Made by a program: the position numbers and the translations under genes. The notes under the pieces are model-generated. The model was not told the origin of the DNA. It ran no database searches and saw only the letters and a list, made by a program, of their open reading frames with translations. From assembly GCA_002782005.1 (NCBI GenBank), contig PFGT01000101.1, forward strand, positions 1 to 64,000: DNA of 64,000 nt, in the 5' to 3' direction. The stretch is from Hydrogenophilales bacterium CG12_big_fil_rev_8_21_14_0_65_61_21 (GTDB lineage Bacteria; Pseudomonadota; Gammaproteobacteria; Burkholderiales; Thiobacillaceae). This document shows, piece after piece, positions 20,439-28,926 of the stretch (the first letter of the stretch is position 1; every line of letters starts with the position of its first letter).

Positions 20439-21170
20439 TCAGCGTCGATGGATCAGGAATACGCAGGGACTGCGCTCGATTTCGAACGCCCGCTTGCGCC
20501 ATTCCTCCACCCGGTGCGTGGCCACCAGCTCGCCCCCAGTGGTCAGGCCGCAGCCCAGACTCAGCCAGGTGTCGCCGCGACAGGCGGCCAGGATGGTTTC
20601 GAACATGGCCCGATTGCGATAGGGGGTCTCGATGAAGATTTGCGTGGCATCGTCTTGTTCCGAGCGTTTTTCGAGCGCCTTCAAGGCACTGGCGCGCGCT
20701 TCCGGCTTCGCCGGCAGATAACCATGAAAGGCGAAGCGCTGACCGACCAGCCCCGAGCCCATGATCGCCAGAAGGATGGAGGAGGGGCCGACCAGCGGTT
20801 TCACGGTAATGCCGTGTCGATGGGCCAGGTTGATCAGGTCCGCGCCGGGGTCGGCCACCGCCGGACAGCCCGCCTCGGATAGCAGCCCGACATCGACGCC
20901 CGTCAGTAGCGGCTGGATCACGGCCTCCAGTTGTTCGGTCCGAGTATGCTCGTTGAGTTCCAGCAGGCTTAGTTGCTGGATGGGCAGGTTGGCGCCGACC
21001 TGTTTCAGAAAGGCGCGCGCGGTCTTGGCGTGCTCGACGACAAAGGTGGTGAGCTGGGCGGCGATGCGTCGGGTTTCCTCGGGCAGGACGGCATCGAGCG
21101 GGGTGTCGCCGAGCGGCGTGGGGATTAGGTAGAGGATGCCGAGGACAGCCGCCCGCTCCTCGCTCTTCAC
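20439..21170 (-). CDS. RsmI-like SAM-dependent methyltransferase (tetrapyrrole methylase fold)
   Basis: 243 aa from a GTG start. Tetrapyrrole-methylase-fold protein related to RsmI, which 2'-O-methylates C1402 of 16S rRNA. Seen: N-terminal LYLIPTPLGD, the SEAGCPAVADPGA loop and VGPSSILLA. It is shorter than RsmI (about 280 aa) and lacks its C-terminal region, matching the short paralogue often found beside maf in Betaproteobacteria. Substrate is unproven and no symbol is given. It begins 3 nt after the maf stop, so the two are probably translated from one mRNA. Confidence 0.8.
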   Translation of the reverse strand: MKSEERAAVLGILYLIPTPLGDTPLDAVLPEETRRIAAQLTTFVVEHAKTARAFLKQVGANLPIQQLSLLELNEHTRTEQLEAVIQPLLTGVDVGLLSEAGCPAVADPGADLINLAHRHGITVKPLVGPSSILLAIMGSGLVGQRFAFHGYLPAKPEARASALKALEKRSEQDDATQIFIETPYRNRAMFETILAACRGDTWLSLGCGLTTGGELVATHRVEEWRKRAFEIERSPCVFLIHRR

Positions 21171-21173
21171 GCC

Positions 21174-21767
21174 TCACTCCTCACTGACATAGGTCAATAC
21201 GTCCAGGCCTTCATTGGCCAGCATCTCGGTCAGCTTGATTAGCGGCAGACCGACCAGGGCATTGGGATCTTCGGTTTCATAGCGGGCGATGAGGGCGATA
21301 CCCAGGGACTCGCTGCGCGCGCTGCCGCAGCAGTTGTAGGGCTGGTCGCGGCGCAGGTAGGCCTCGATCTGGGCATCGCTGTAGTCGCGCATGACCAGCC
21401 TGACCGGCACGTTGGCGGTTTGGGTGCGGCCGGTACGGGAGTTGAGCAGGGTCAGCGCGGTGTGGAACTCTAGCGTCTTGCCGCGCATGGCCTGGAGCTG
21501 CGCCACGGCCTTTTCGTGCGTGCCGGGTTTGCCGAGTTGCCGGCCTTCGAGCAGGGCGACCTGATCGGAGCCGATGACCAGTGCATTGGGAAATTTCTCC
21601 GCCACCGCCTGGGCCTTGAGCACCGACAAGCGCTGGGCGGTATCGTCGGGCGATTCGCCGGGCAGGGGCGCTTCATCGATATCCGGGGCGGCAACCTCGA
21701 AGGGCACGCCGAAACGGGCGAGTAATTCGCGCCGGTAGGGGGACGTGGAGGCAAGGACCAGTTTCAC
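21174..21767 (-). CDS. Maf-family nucleotide pyrophosphatase (YceF type)
   Basis: 197 aa. House-cleaning pyrophosphatase hydrolysing modified NTPs; YceF-type members prefer m7GTP (family knowledge). Seen: N-terminal LASTSPYRRELL, GESPDDTAQRL, VIGSDQVALL with the catalytic SDQ, and GKPGTHEKA. SDQ rather than SDT agrees with the YceF subgroup. It is followed at 3 nt by the RsmI-like gene and preceded at 43 nt by pycB. Confidence 0.88.
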   Translation of the reverse strand: MKLVLASTSPYRRELLARFGVPFEVAAPDIDEAPLPGESPDDTAQRLSVLKAQAVAEKFPNALVIGSDQVALLEGRQLGKPGTHEKAVAQLQAMRGKTLEFHTALTLLNSRTGRTQTANVPVRLVMRDYSDAQIEAYLRRDQPYNCCGSARSESLGIALIARYETEDPNALVGLPLIKLTEMLANEGLDVLTYVSEE

Positions 21768-21810
21768 CGCGACCTATTCCATATGTCTAGCCACTCACCC
21801 CTCGCTATCA

Positions 21811-23667
21811 TCATTCCGGCTGTATCTCCACCAGGACCTGATCCGGGGTTACGGCGTCGCCCTTGGCAATGAGGACCGATACCACGGTGCCGGACACGGC
21901 GGCCTGGACCTCGTTTTCCATCTTCATGGCCTCGATGATGAAGATGCCGTCGCCGGCCTTGACCTTATCGCCAACCTTGACCTTGACGTCGACGATGGTG
22001 CCGGGCATCGCCGTGGTGACATGGCCGGCATGGCTGGGCCGCGGTCGTTTGCCGGCGGTGGAGGCCGCGCCGTCCTTACCGGTGGTCTTGCGGTGCGCGC
22101 CGGAGCCGGCGCTGACTTCGATTTCGTCCAGCGTTTCCACCAGGACCTCTTCCGATATGCCGTCGACATGGACGTAGAACGGCCGTTCGGTCTCGTCGCC
22201 GTGACCGCTGCCAGTGATGCGGATGTGGTAGGTCTCGCCGTGCAAGGTCACCTTGAATTCGTTCGGCGCATAGACCGCCGGGCTGGCTATTGCTTCCTTG
22301 GCCGAGGGCGGCAGCAGGGGTTCCGGGGTCAGGCTGCCGGCGGCGCGTTCCAGCAGGAAGGTGCGACCGATGTCCGGGAACATGGCGTAGGTCAGCACAT
22401 CCTCGTCGCTCTTGGCCAGGCCTTCGCTGTCGGCGCGCAGCTTGTCCAACTCGGCGCCGATCAGATCGGCCGGGCGGCAGGTGATGACCTCCTGATTGCC
22501 CACGGCCATCTTCCGTACTTCTTCGTTGACGGCACCCGGCGCCTTGCCGTAGCGGCCGAGCAGGTAGTTCTTGACCTCGTTGGCAACCGATTTGTAGCGC
22601 CCGCCAGTGAGCACGTTAAGCACCGCCTGGGTGCCGACGATCTGGGAGGTCGGGGTGACCAGCGGCGGGTAGCCAAGGTCTTCGCGAACCCGGGGAATTT
22701 CCAGCATGACCTCGTCCATACGGTTGAGCGCGCCCTGTTCCTTTAATTGGTTGGCCAGGTTGGAGATCATGCCGCCGGGTACCTGAGAGGTGAGGATGCG
22801 GGAATCGACCAGGTGCGAGTCCATCTCGAACTGCCAGTATTTCTTGCGCACTTCACGGAAGTGGGCGGCGATCTCCTGCAATAGCGGCAAGCTGAGACCG
22901 GTGTCGTACTCGGTGCCGGCTAGGGCGGCGACCAGGCTTTCGGTGGTGGCGTGGCTGGCGCCCTCGGAGAAGGCCGAGTTGCAACAGTCGATGATGTCGA
23001 CGCCGGCCTCCACAGCCTTCATGTGCACCATGGTCGATAGGCCGGCGGTAGCGTGACTGTGTGAATTGACCGGCAGGTCGGTGGCCGCCTTGATCGCCTT
23101 GACCAGTTCGTAGGCGACGTAGGGCGTGAGCAGGCCGGCCATGTCCTTGATGGCGATGGAGTCGACGCCCATGTCGGTGAGTTGCTTCGCCATCTCGACG
23201 AAGTAGGCGATGTCGTGGACCGGGCTGACGGTATAGGAAATCGCGCCCTGGGCGTGTTTGCCGCTCTTCTTGACCGCATCGATGGCGACTCGCATGTTGC
23301 GGATGTCGTTCATGGCGTCGAATACCCGGAACACGTCGATGCCGTTGTCGGCGGCTTTTTGCACGAAAGCACGGACCACATCGTCGGCATAGTGGCGGTA
23401 GCCGAGCAGATTCTGGCCGCGTAGCAGCATCTGGATGCGGGTGTTGGGCAAGGCGCGGCGCAGCTTCTTTAGCCGTTCCCAGGGGTCTTCCTTGAGAAAA
23501 CGAACGCAGGCGTCAAAGGTGGCGCCGCCCCAGGCCTCCAGCGACCAGAAGCCGACCTGATCGAGCTTGCCGCAGATCGGCAGCATGTCGTCGGTCCGCA
23601 TACGGGTGGCGATGAGTGATTGGTGACCGTCGCGCAGGACGAGGTCGGTGACTTGTACTTTTGCCAT
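21811..23667 (-). CDS. pycB: Pyruvate carboxylase subunit B (carboxyltransferase plus biotinyl domain; OadA-like)
   Basis: 618 aa. Transfers CO2 from biotin to pyruvate to make oxaloacetate. Seen: carboxyltransferase domain opening VTDLVLRDGHQS with metal-ligand motif NSHSHAT, a conserved PYC_OADA region, a Pro/Lys-rich linker and a C-terminal biotinyl domain with EAMKMEN, whose Lys carries biotin. The same architecture occurs in sodium-pumping oxaloacetate decarboxylase alpha. The biotin carboxylase gene 17 nt upstream and the absence of oadB/oadG favour two-subunit pyruvate carboxylase. birA is encoded 3 kb away. Confidence 0.87.
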   Translation of the reverse strand: MAKVQVTDLVLRDGHQSLIATRMRTDDMLPICGKLDQVGFWSLEAWGGATFDACVRFLKEDPWERLKKLRRALPNTRIQMLLRGQNLLGYRHYADDVVRAFVQKAADNGIDVFRVFDAMNDIRNMRVAIDAVKKSGKHAQGAISYTVSPVHDIAYFVEMAKQLTDMGVDSIAIKDMAGLLTPYVAYELVKAIKAATDLPVNSHSHATAGLSTMVHMKAVEAGVDIIDCCNSAFSEGASHATTESLVAALAGTEYDTGLSLPLLQEIAAHFREVRKKYWQFEMDSHLVDSRILTSQVPGGMISNLANQLKEQGALNRMDEVMLEIPRVREDLGYPPLVTPTSQIVGTQAVLNVLTGGRYKSVANEVKNYLLGRYGKAPGAVNEEVRKMAVGNQEVITCRPADLIGAELDKLRADSEGLAKSDEDVLTYAMFPDIGRTFLLERAAGSLTPEPLLPPSAKEAIASPAVYAPNEFKVTLHGETYHIRITGSGHGDETERPFYVHVDGISEEVLVETLDEIEVSAGSGAHRKTTGKDGAASTAGKRPRPSHAGHVTTAMPGTIVDVKVKVGDKVKAGDGIFIIEAMKMENEVQAAVSGTVVSVLIAKGDAVTPDQVLVEIQPE

Positions 23668-23684
23668 TGCTGAATTTCCTGGGG

Positions 23685-25103
23685 TTACATGCCGAGATGG
23701 GCGGCCAGGGCCGCTGAAATCGCCGCCGCCATGAACTCTGGCGGGCGCCGTACATGATAATCGATGAGTTCTGTATGGGCCTCGACGAAGCCGGTGTCGA
23801 AGCGACCGCTACGGAACTCATCGTTGTTGAGAATCTCCCGGTAATACGGGACGGTGGTCTTGACACCGTAGACCACCATGTCGTCCAGGACCCGTTTGCC
23901 GCGTTCGACCACGCTGTTCCAGTCGAGCGCCCAGACGATCAGTTTGGCGCACATCGAGTCGTAATAGGGCGGGATGATATAGCCGGTATACATGGCGGCA
24001 TCGATCCGGACGCCGGGGCCGCCGGGCGCATAGTAGCGGGTGATGCGGCCGAAGCTGGGGAGAAAGTCGTTCTTCGGGTCTTCGGCATTGATGCGGAATT
24101 CCATGGCGAAACCACGGTAGTTGATGTCTTCCTGTTTGTATTGCAGCGGCAAGCCGCTGGCAATGCGGATTTGCTCCTGGACGATATCGATGCCGGTGAT
24201 GGTCTCGGTCACGGTGTGCTCGACCTGAAGCCGGGTGTTCATCTCCATGAAATAAAACTGGTTGTCCTTATCGAGCAGGAACTCCACCGTCCCGGCGTTT
24301 TTATAGCCCACCGTCTTGGCCGCCTGGACCGCGATCTTGCCGATGTAGTCGCGTTGGGCGCGGGACAGTTGCGGCGATGGCGCAATCTCGATCAGCTTCT
24401 GGTTGCGGCGCTGGATGGAGCAATCGCGCTCGAACAGGTGGACGACATTGCCGAAACTGTCGCCCAGCACCTGCACCTCGATGTGGCGGGGATGGACCAC
24501 ACACTTCTCGATGAACACCTCGGGCTTGCCGAAGGCCTTGCTGGCCTCGGAGATCACCCGTTCGTAGTTCTTGACCAGGTCGTCCTCGGAGTCGCAGCGC
24601 CGAATGCCCCGGCCGCCGCCGCCGTTGGTGGCCTTGAGCATGACCGGGTAGCCGATGTCGTTGGCCAGGGCGCGGGCCTTTTCGAGGTTTTCGAGGTTAT
24701 GGTCGGAACCGGGAGTGACCGGGATGCCGGCCTTAATCATGGCCTGACGGGCTTGTATCTTGTCGCCCATCTGGCGGATGACCTCGGGCGAGGGGCCGAT
24801 GAACCGGATGCCGCGCCGGGCGCAGATTTCTGCCAGCGCCGGGTTTTCCGACAGGAAACCATAGCCGGGGTGTAGTGCGTCGCAGCCGGAGGCAACGGCC
24901 AGGTTGACGATATTGTGGGTATTTAGATAGCCGACGACCGGGTCCGAGCCGATGTTGTACGACTCGTCCGCCTTCTTGACGTGCAGGGCATGACGATCGG
25001 CATCGGTGTAGATGGCGACCGAACGGATGCCCAATTCACGGCAGGCGCGAATGATCCGGACCGCAATTTCTCCGCGGTTGGCTATGAGTATCTTTTTAAT
25101 CAT
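23685..25103 (-). CDS. pycA: Pyruvate carboxylase subunit A (biotin carboxylase)
   Basis: 472 aa. ATP-dependent carboxylation of biotin. Seen: N-terminal KILIANRGEIAVRI, LHPGYGFLSENP, glycine-rich ATP loop NGGGGRGI, and EMNTRLQVEHTVTE with catalytic residues. AccC of fatty-acid synthesis is similar, but accC normally pairs with accB, and here the partner is pycB, 17 nt downstream. The region 25104-25273 before it, up to the tRNA terminator, contains the presumed promoter, but I see no clear hexamers. Confidence 0.87.
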   Translation of the reverse strand: MIKKILIANRGEIAVRIIRACRELGIRSVAIYTDADRHALHVKKADESYNIGSDPVVGYLNTHNIVNLAVASGCDALHPGYGFLSENPALAEICARRGIRFIGPSPEVIRQMGDKIQARQAMIKAGIPVTPGSDHNLENLEKARALANDIGYPVMLKATNGGGGRGIRRCDSEDDLVKNYERVISEASKAFGKPEVFIEKCVVHPRHIEVQVLGDSFGNVVHLFERDCSIQRRNQKLIEIAPSPQLSRAQRDYIGKIAVQAAKTVGYKNAGTVEFLLDKDNQFYFMEMNTRLQVEHTVTETITGIDIVQEQIRIASGLPLQYKQEDINYRGFAMEFRINAEDPKNDFLPSFGRITRYYAPGGPGVRIDAAMYTGYIIPPYYDSMCAKLIVWALDWNSVVERGKRVLDDMVVYGVKTTVPYYREILNNDEFRSGRFDTGFVEAHTELIDYHVRRPPEFMAAAISAALAAHLGM

Positions 25104-25273
25104 GGCGAAAATAAATTAGGCGGACAGGGCCTCAATGGAGCGGCGTGACGGCGTAGTTTATCCGGAGATCGCGTTATTGTCGCTGTGACCTGAGCACGGG
25201 CCAGCGATCCGTGCAGCGCTAGGGCTGCGAGAATACCGGAATGGACTCAGACTTGGACGCTGCGCCTAAGTGC

Positions 25274-25298
25274 AAAAGGCTTGCATTGCGCAAGCCTT
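25274..25298 (-). terminator. Intrinsic terminator of tRNA-Thr
   Basis: On the minus strand, a perfect 9-bp stem AAGGCTTGC / GCAAGCCTT with a 5-nt loop, followed by TTTTGC, begins 10 nt after the encoded CCA of the tRNA. It separates the tRNA from pycA. Confidence 0.75.
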
Positions 25299-25307
25299 CG
25301 ATTTTGA

Positions 25308-25383
25308 TGGTGCCGGTGAAAGGAGTCGAACCCTCGACCTTCGCATTACGAATGCGCTGCTCTACCAACTGAGCTACACCGGC
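25308..25383 (-). tRNA. tRNA-Thr (anticodon CGU)
   Basis: 76 nt including an encoded CCA. Acceptor stem GCCGGTG/CACCGGC pairs perfectly, the D arm is GCTC-AGTTGGTA-GAGC, the anticodon loop TTCGTAA gives CGT (plus-strand 25348-25350), and the T loop is TTCGACT. G1-C72, C2-G71 and anticodon G35-U36 are threonine identity elements. It reads ACG codons. Its first 10 nt overlap the 3' end of thiO, and its promoter lies inside thiO. Confidence 0.96.
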
Positions 25384-26447
25384 GCGGCGCGGATTATATC
25401 AGGCCAAGTGAATAAACGAAGGGTCGGTTCCGGTGTTTTCCCGGTCATTAGATCGGCGAGTAATTCAGCGCTGGCGGGGGCCAGGGTGACGCCATAGCGG
25501 AAATGGCCGCTGTTGACGAACAGGTTTTCCAGGATCGGGTGCCGGGCGATTATGGGTATGTTGTCCGGGGCGCCAGGCCGCAGACCGGCCCAGTGCCGGA
25601 TCGGGCCGCTGGCGGCGACGTCTGGCAACAGGCGCGACATGAAGCCATGCAGTCGGTCGCGCGCTTCAACGGTGGTGGTCTTGTCGAAGCCGACGTCTTC
25701 CAGCGTGCTGCCGGCGAGTATGTGACCGTCGGCGCGCGGCACCAGATATTGGCCAGCCTCATACAGTATGCACGGCAGCCGTCCTGGCTCGGTTCGGTAG
25801 AGCAGCATCTGGCCGCGTATGGGGCGGATCGGCAGCCCGGCAGCGTGCTGATCCAGTAGATTCGCGCTCCAGGCACCGGTGGCGACGACGAACTGGTCGG
25901 CTGGCCAGCGCCGGTCGCCGGAAACAGCGGCGGTCACCCGGTTGGCCTGGGTGGTCAGGCTGATCGTTCCGATTTCGCTATGGATGGTCACCCCAAGCCG
26001 ACGTAGACCTTCCAGCAAGGCTTGAAGAAGACGTGGATTGCGGACCTGCGCGACCTCTGGCAGCCAGAGACCCGGGCCGAATCCGGTCAGCGCGGCGGGT
26101 GCGACCGTTGCGGCCTGGCCGGCAAACCCTGTTTCGGCTTGTGCCCGGTCATAGGGCGCCCGTATCAACATGCCCGTTCGGCGATATTCCGGGTCGATGG
26201 CGGCGGTCTTGTGGATGGCGTCGATCCAGTCTGGATACAGGGCCTGGCTGTGCTCGGTCAATGCCCGGAGCGGCGCCGGGTAATTCCATGGCAACAGCAG
26301 GCTGAGTATGCCGGCGCCTGCCCACGAGGCTTCCTGGCCGGGCGTGCCGCGTTCCAGCACTTCGACCTGGGCGCCGCGGCGGGCAAGTTCCCAGGCAGAG
26401 GCTAGTCCGGCGATGCCGGCGCCGATAACGACAATAGGCTTGCTCAC
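25374..26447 (-). CDS. thiO: Glycine oxidase ThiO (FAD-dependent, thiamine synthesis)
   Basis: 357 aa from a GTG start. FAD enzyme oxidising glycine to the imine used to build the thiazole of thiamine. Seen: N-terminal Rossmann motif VVIGAGIAGLASAWEL, GQEASWAGAGIL, and C-terminal GLRPGAPDNIPIIA plus GHFRYGVTLAP, as in DAO-family ThiO. The track ORF starts at 26486, but family similarity begins at SKPIVVIGAG, so GTG 26447 is preferred; this also leaves more room for the divergent birA promoter. The stop codon lies inside the tRNA-Thr gene. No other thiamine gene is in the window, so a role as another small amino-acid oxidase is possible. Confidence 0.82.
   Translation of the reverse strand: MSKPIVVIGAGIAGLASAWELARRGAQVEVLERGTPGQEASWAGAGILSLLLPWNYPAPLRALTEHSQALYPDWIDAIHKTAAIDPEYRRTGMLIRAPYDRAQAETGFAGQAATVAPAALTGFGPGLWLPEVAQVRNPRLLQALLEGLRRLGVTIHSEIGTISLTTQANRVTAAVSGDRRWPADQFVVATGAWSANLLDQHAAGLPIRPIRGQMLLYRTEPGRLPCILYEAGQYLVPRADGHILAGSTLEDVGFDKTTTVEARDRLHGFMSRLLPDVAASGPIRHWAGLRPGAPDNIPIIARHPILENLFVNSGHFRYGVTLAPASAELLADLMTGKTPEPTLRLFTWPDIIRAAPV
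25393..25398 (-). promoter_or_regulatory. -10 element of tRNA-Thr inside thiO
   Basis: A perfect TATAAT on the minus strand, 9 nt before the tRNA 5' end, within the last codons of thiO. The intervening CCGCGCCGC is a GC-rich discriminator, typical of stable-RNA promoters under stringent control. The -35 region is poor. Confidence 0.6.
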
Positions 26448-26534
26448 TGGGTCGGGTTCATAGTCGGAGTCGGGCCATTCTAGCAAAGCCGGCCAGCGGC
26501 GTTAGAATGTCCCTGTTCGCCGGAGAGAATCCCA

Positions 26535-27503
26535 ATGCCGTTTCCCGTTCTGAAATTACTGTCGCCGGATGAGTTCCGTTCCGGCGAGGCTATTTCGAGC
26601 GATCTGGGCATTTCCAGGGCCAGCGTTCACAACCGGGTGGAGCAGGCACGGGGCTTGGGGGTCGCCATTCAGGCGGTGCGTGGCAAGGGTTATCGTCTGG
26701 CCGAGCGCTATAGCTGGCTGGAACCGGAATGCTTGACGGCGGCGCTGGCACACTCGGGTTACCACGTGCTCGTCCATGAGCAGGTGGATTCCACTAACAG
26801 CCTGTTGCTGAACCTGGCCCAGCAGGGGCAGCCGCACAAGAGCATCCTGGCGGCGGAGTGGCAGGCCCAGGGCCGTGGTCGCAGAGGTCGGACCTGGTTG
26901 GCGCCCTTGGGTAGTGGTCTGACCTTTTCGCTGCTTTGGCGTTTTCAAAGGCCCTTGACCGCGCTTTCGGGATTGAGTCTGGCGGTCGGCCTGGCCCTGG
27001 CGCGCGGCTTCAGGACGCTGGGCATCGAGGCGGTTGAGCTGAAATGGCCCAATGATGTTTTGCTGCACGGAGGCAAGTTGGCCGGCATCCTCATCGAGAC
27101 CCATGGCGACATGCTGAGCGCGGCAACGGCGGTGATCGGCATCGGGGTCAATGTTCGCTCGGCCATGGCCGCAACCGATGCCATGGACTTCCAGCCGGTC
27201 GCCATGGAGGACGCGCTCGGCGACCGGCTGGACCGGAACGAGGTATTGGTGCGTTTGCTGACTCAACTGGATACGGTACTGAAGGCATTCGACCAGAGTG
27301 GCTTCGCACCTTTTGTCGATGAATGGCAACGGCTGCATGTCTGGCAGAATCGGCCGGTGCGGGTGATCAGCGGCGGACAGCGCATCATGGAAGGCGTGGC
27401 GCTGGGGGTCGACGCGGCGGGGCTGCTGCGTTTGAATACCGCCGATGGCATCCGCCTGGTTCACTCGGGGGAGGTTAGCCTGCGCTCGGGGGGCGCATCG
27501 TGA
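26535..27503 (+). CDS. birA: Biotin-protein ligase / biotin operon repressor BirA
   Basis: 322 aa. Activates biotin as biotinyl-AMP and attaches it to acceptor lysines, here probably PycB and AccB. Seen: N-terminal winged-helix segment (ISSDLGISRASVHNRV, about 20-60), so a repressor role is possible; the catalytic domain has DSTNS, the biotin-binding loop GRGRRGR, and LKWPNDVLL; the C-terminal SH3-like domain is present. It overlaps coaX by GTGATG. It is divergent from thiO. Confidence 0.93.
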   Translation: MPFPVLKLLSPDEFRSGEAISSDLGISRASVHNRVEQARGLGVAIQAVRGKGYRLAERYSWLEPECLTAALAHSGYHVLVHEQVDSTNSLLLNLAQQGQPHKSILAAEWQAQGRGRRGRTWLAPLGSGLTFSLLWRFQRPLTALSGLSLAVGLALARGFRTLGIEAVELKWPNDVLLHGGKLAGILIETHGDMLSAATAVIGIGVNVRSAMAATDAMDFQPVAMEDALGDRLDRNEVLVRLLTQLDTVLKAFDQSGFAPFVDEWQRLHVWQNRPVRVISGGQRIMEGVALGVDAAGLLRLNTADGIRLVHSGEVSLRSGGAS

Positions 27504-28252
27504 TGCTGCTGCTGGATGTCGGTAACAGCCGGATCAAGTGGGGTATCTGGCACGCCGGCGAATGGCATGAGCGGGGCGTGGCGCCGACCTCGGAACTTGG
27601 CGCGTTGCGGGCCGTGTTGGCCAGGACAACGCCGCGTTGGGCGGCAATCGGTTGCGTAGCGGGCGACGAGGTTCGGGCGCGTTTGGCGGCCATGCTCGAT
27701 GTCGCCGGCGTAAAGGCGGTCTGGTTACAGTCGGCGGCGGAGTGGCATGGCTTGGTCAACCGTTATGAGCCGCCCGAAAGCTTGGGTATTGATCGCTATG
27801 CCGCGTTGATCGCCAGCTATAAAAACGGTTGTGCGCCCTGCATCGTGGTTAGCGCGGGCACCGCGCTGACGGTGGATGCACTGGCTGGCAACGGCGAATT
27901 CCTGGGCGGTATGATACTGCCCGGCGTCGCGCTCATGCGCCGCACGTTGACCGTCGGCACGGCAGGCTTGGCGACCACGAACGGCGCCTGGCAGCCGTTC
28001 CCTCGCACCACCGGGGCGGCGGTGGAAACGGGAATCTGGACGGCGATTTCGGCCGCCGTGGCGGTTATGTATAGCCGCCTGACCAGACAGTCGAGTGCGA
28101 CTGTAGACACTGTGTTGACTGGCGGCGACGCCAGCCTGCTGGCACGCCGTTTGTCGGCGGATGCGCTACCTGGTTCCGTGACAGTCGATGAATATCTGAT
28201 ATTGGAGGGCTTGCTTTGGTTAGCGCGGGGTATGAACGTGCCGGGCGTATAA
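27503..28252 (+). CDS. coaX: Type III pantothenate kinase CoaX
   Basis: 249 aa. Phosphorylates pantothenate, the first step of coenzyme A synthesis. Seen: ASKHA-fold phosphate loop DVGNSRIKW, GIDRYAALIAS and the SAGTALTVDAL loop with the catalytic Asp. Length is typical. The start is the ATG of GTGATG overlapping the birA stop; GTG 27500 is the in-frame alternative. The birA-coaX-SPOR order is common in Betaproteobacteria. Confidence 0.93.
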   Translation: MLLLDVGNSRIKWGIWHAGEWHERGVAPTSELGALRAVLARTTPRWAAIGCVAGDEVRARLAAMLDVAGVKAVWLQSAAEWHGLVNRYEPPESLGIDRYAALIASYKNGCAPCIVVSAGTALTVDALAGNGEFLGGMILPGVALMRRTLTVGTAGLATTNGAWQPFPRTTGAAVETGIWTAISAAVAVMYSRLTRQSSATVDTVLTGGDASLLARRLSADALPGSVTVDEYLILEGLLWLARGMNVPGV

Positions 28253-28926
28253 CGCTCTTTCTGGCGGTGCTCAATCTGCTGGCGCTTGGTTTTGGCGCTG
28301 GGCTGCGCTATGTCGAGGCCAATCGGATGCCCGGCTTCGATGAGTTGAACGCCGAGAAGATACATTTATGGTCGCAGCCTCGAATGTACCAACCCCGTAC
28401 TCCGGTGGCGCCGCCACTGGCCGCCGATTCGACCGCCGCCGTCCGAAACACGCTATGCCTGGCGCTTGAGAATATCAGCCAGGCCAATTTCCAAGACCTC
28501 CAGACACTGATGCAGGCCAATGGCATCGACAGCGCCCAATGCACATACGAGTTCGACAAAAAACTGGCCTGGTGGGTGTTCTGGCCGCCGGAATATGAGG
28601 CGGCGCGACGCGATAAGGCGTTGCAATCGATCCATGCGGCCGGGGTAAAAGATGTGTTGCCCATAATTCAGGGGGCGATGGCGCAGGCATTTTCGGTCGG
28701 GGTATTCATTTCCGCGAGCCAGGCTCGGCAATATCGGGATAGCTTGAGAAGTAAGGGCCTGGACAAGATCGAATATGGCCCACGACCCGGCATCGGCTAC
28801 CTTAGGCTCGGCTGCCAGGTAGATGAGCCAGACCGGTTGGCCCGCTTCGAAACGGCCTTACCGGCGTGGGCCAAGCCGGTGGATGCGGCGCAGTGTCAGG
28901 CAGGGCTTAAACCGCGACGACCGTGA
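28216..28926 (+). CDS. SPOR-like membrane-anchored protein
   Basis: 236 aa. One N-terminal membrane segment (about 12-32, LFLAVLNLLALGFGAGL), a proline-rich linker, and a C-terminal part (about 110-195: WWVFWPPE, SVGVFISASQARQYRDSL) resembling SPOR domains, which bind denuded peptidoglycan at septa. The match is by pattern only. The TTG start is supported by GGAGGG 7 nt upstream, and the gene overlaps coaX by 37 nt, implying coupling. Its 3' end overlaps the convergent next gene by 20 nt. Confidence 0.65.
   Translation: MVSAGYERAGRITLFLAVLNLLALGFGAGLRYVEANRMPGFDELNAEKIHLWSQPRMYQPRTPVAPPLAADSTAAVRNTLCLALENISQANFQDLQTLMQANGIDSAQCTYEFDKKLAWWVFWPPEYEAARRDKALQSIHAAGVKDVLPIIQGAMAQAFSVGVFISASQARQYRDSLRSKGLDKIEYGPRPGIGYLRLGCQVDEPDRLARFETALPAWAKPVDAAQCQAGLKPRRP

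Noticed and set aside
23754-24875. Plus-strand 373-aa ORF opposite pycA
   Set aside because: Asp/His/Gly-rich shadow of the biotin carboxylase frame.
25104-25273. Riboswitch or biotin-operator site before pycA
   Set aside because: No conserved riboswitch core or long palindrome could be recognised in this stretch.
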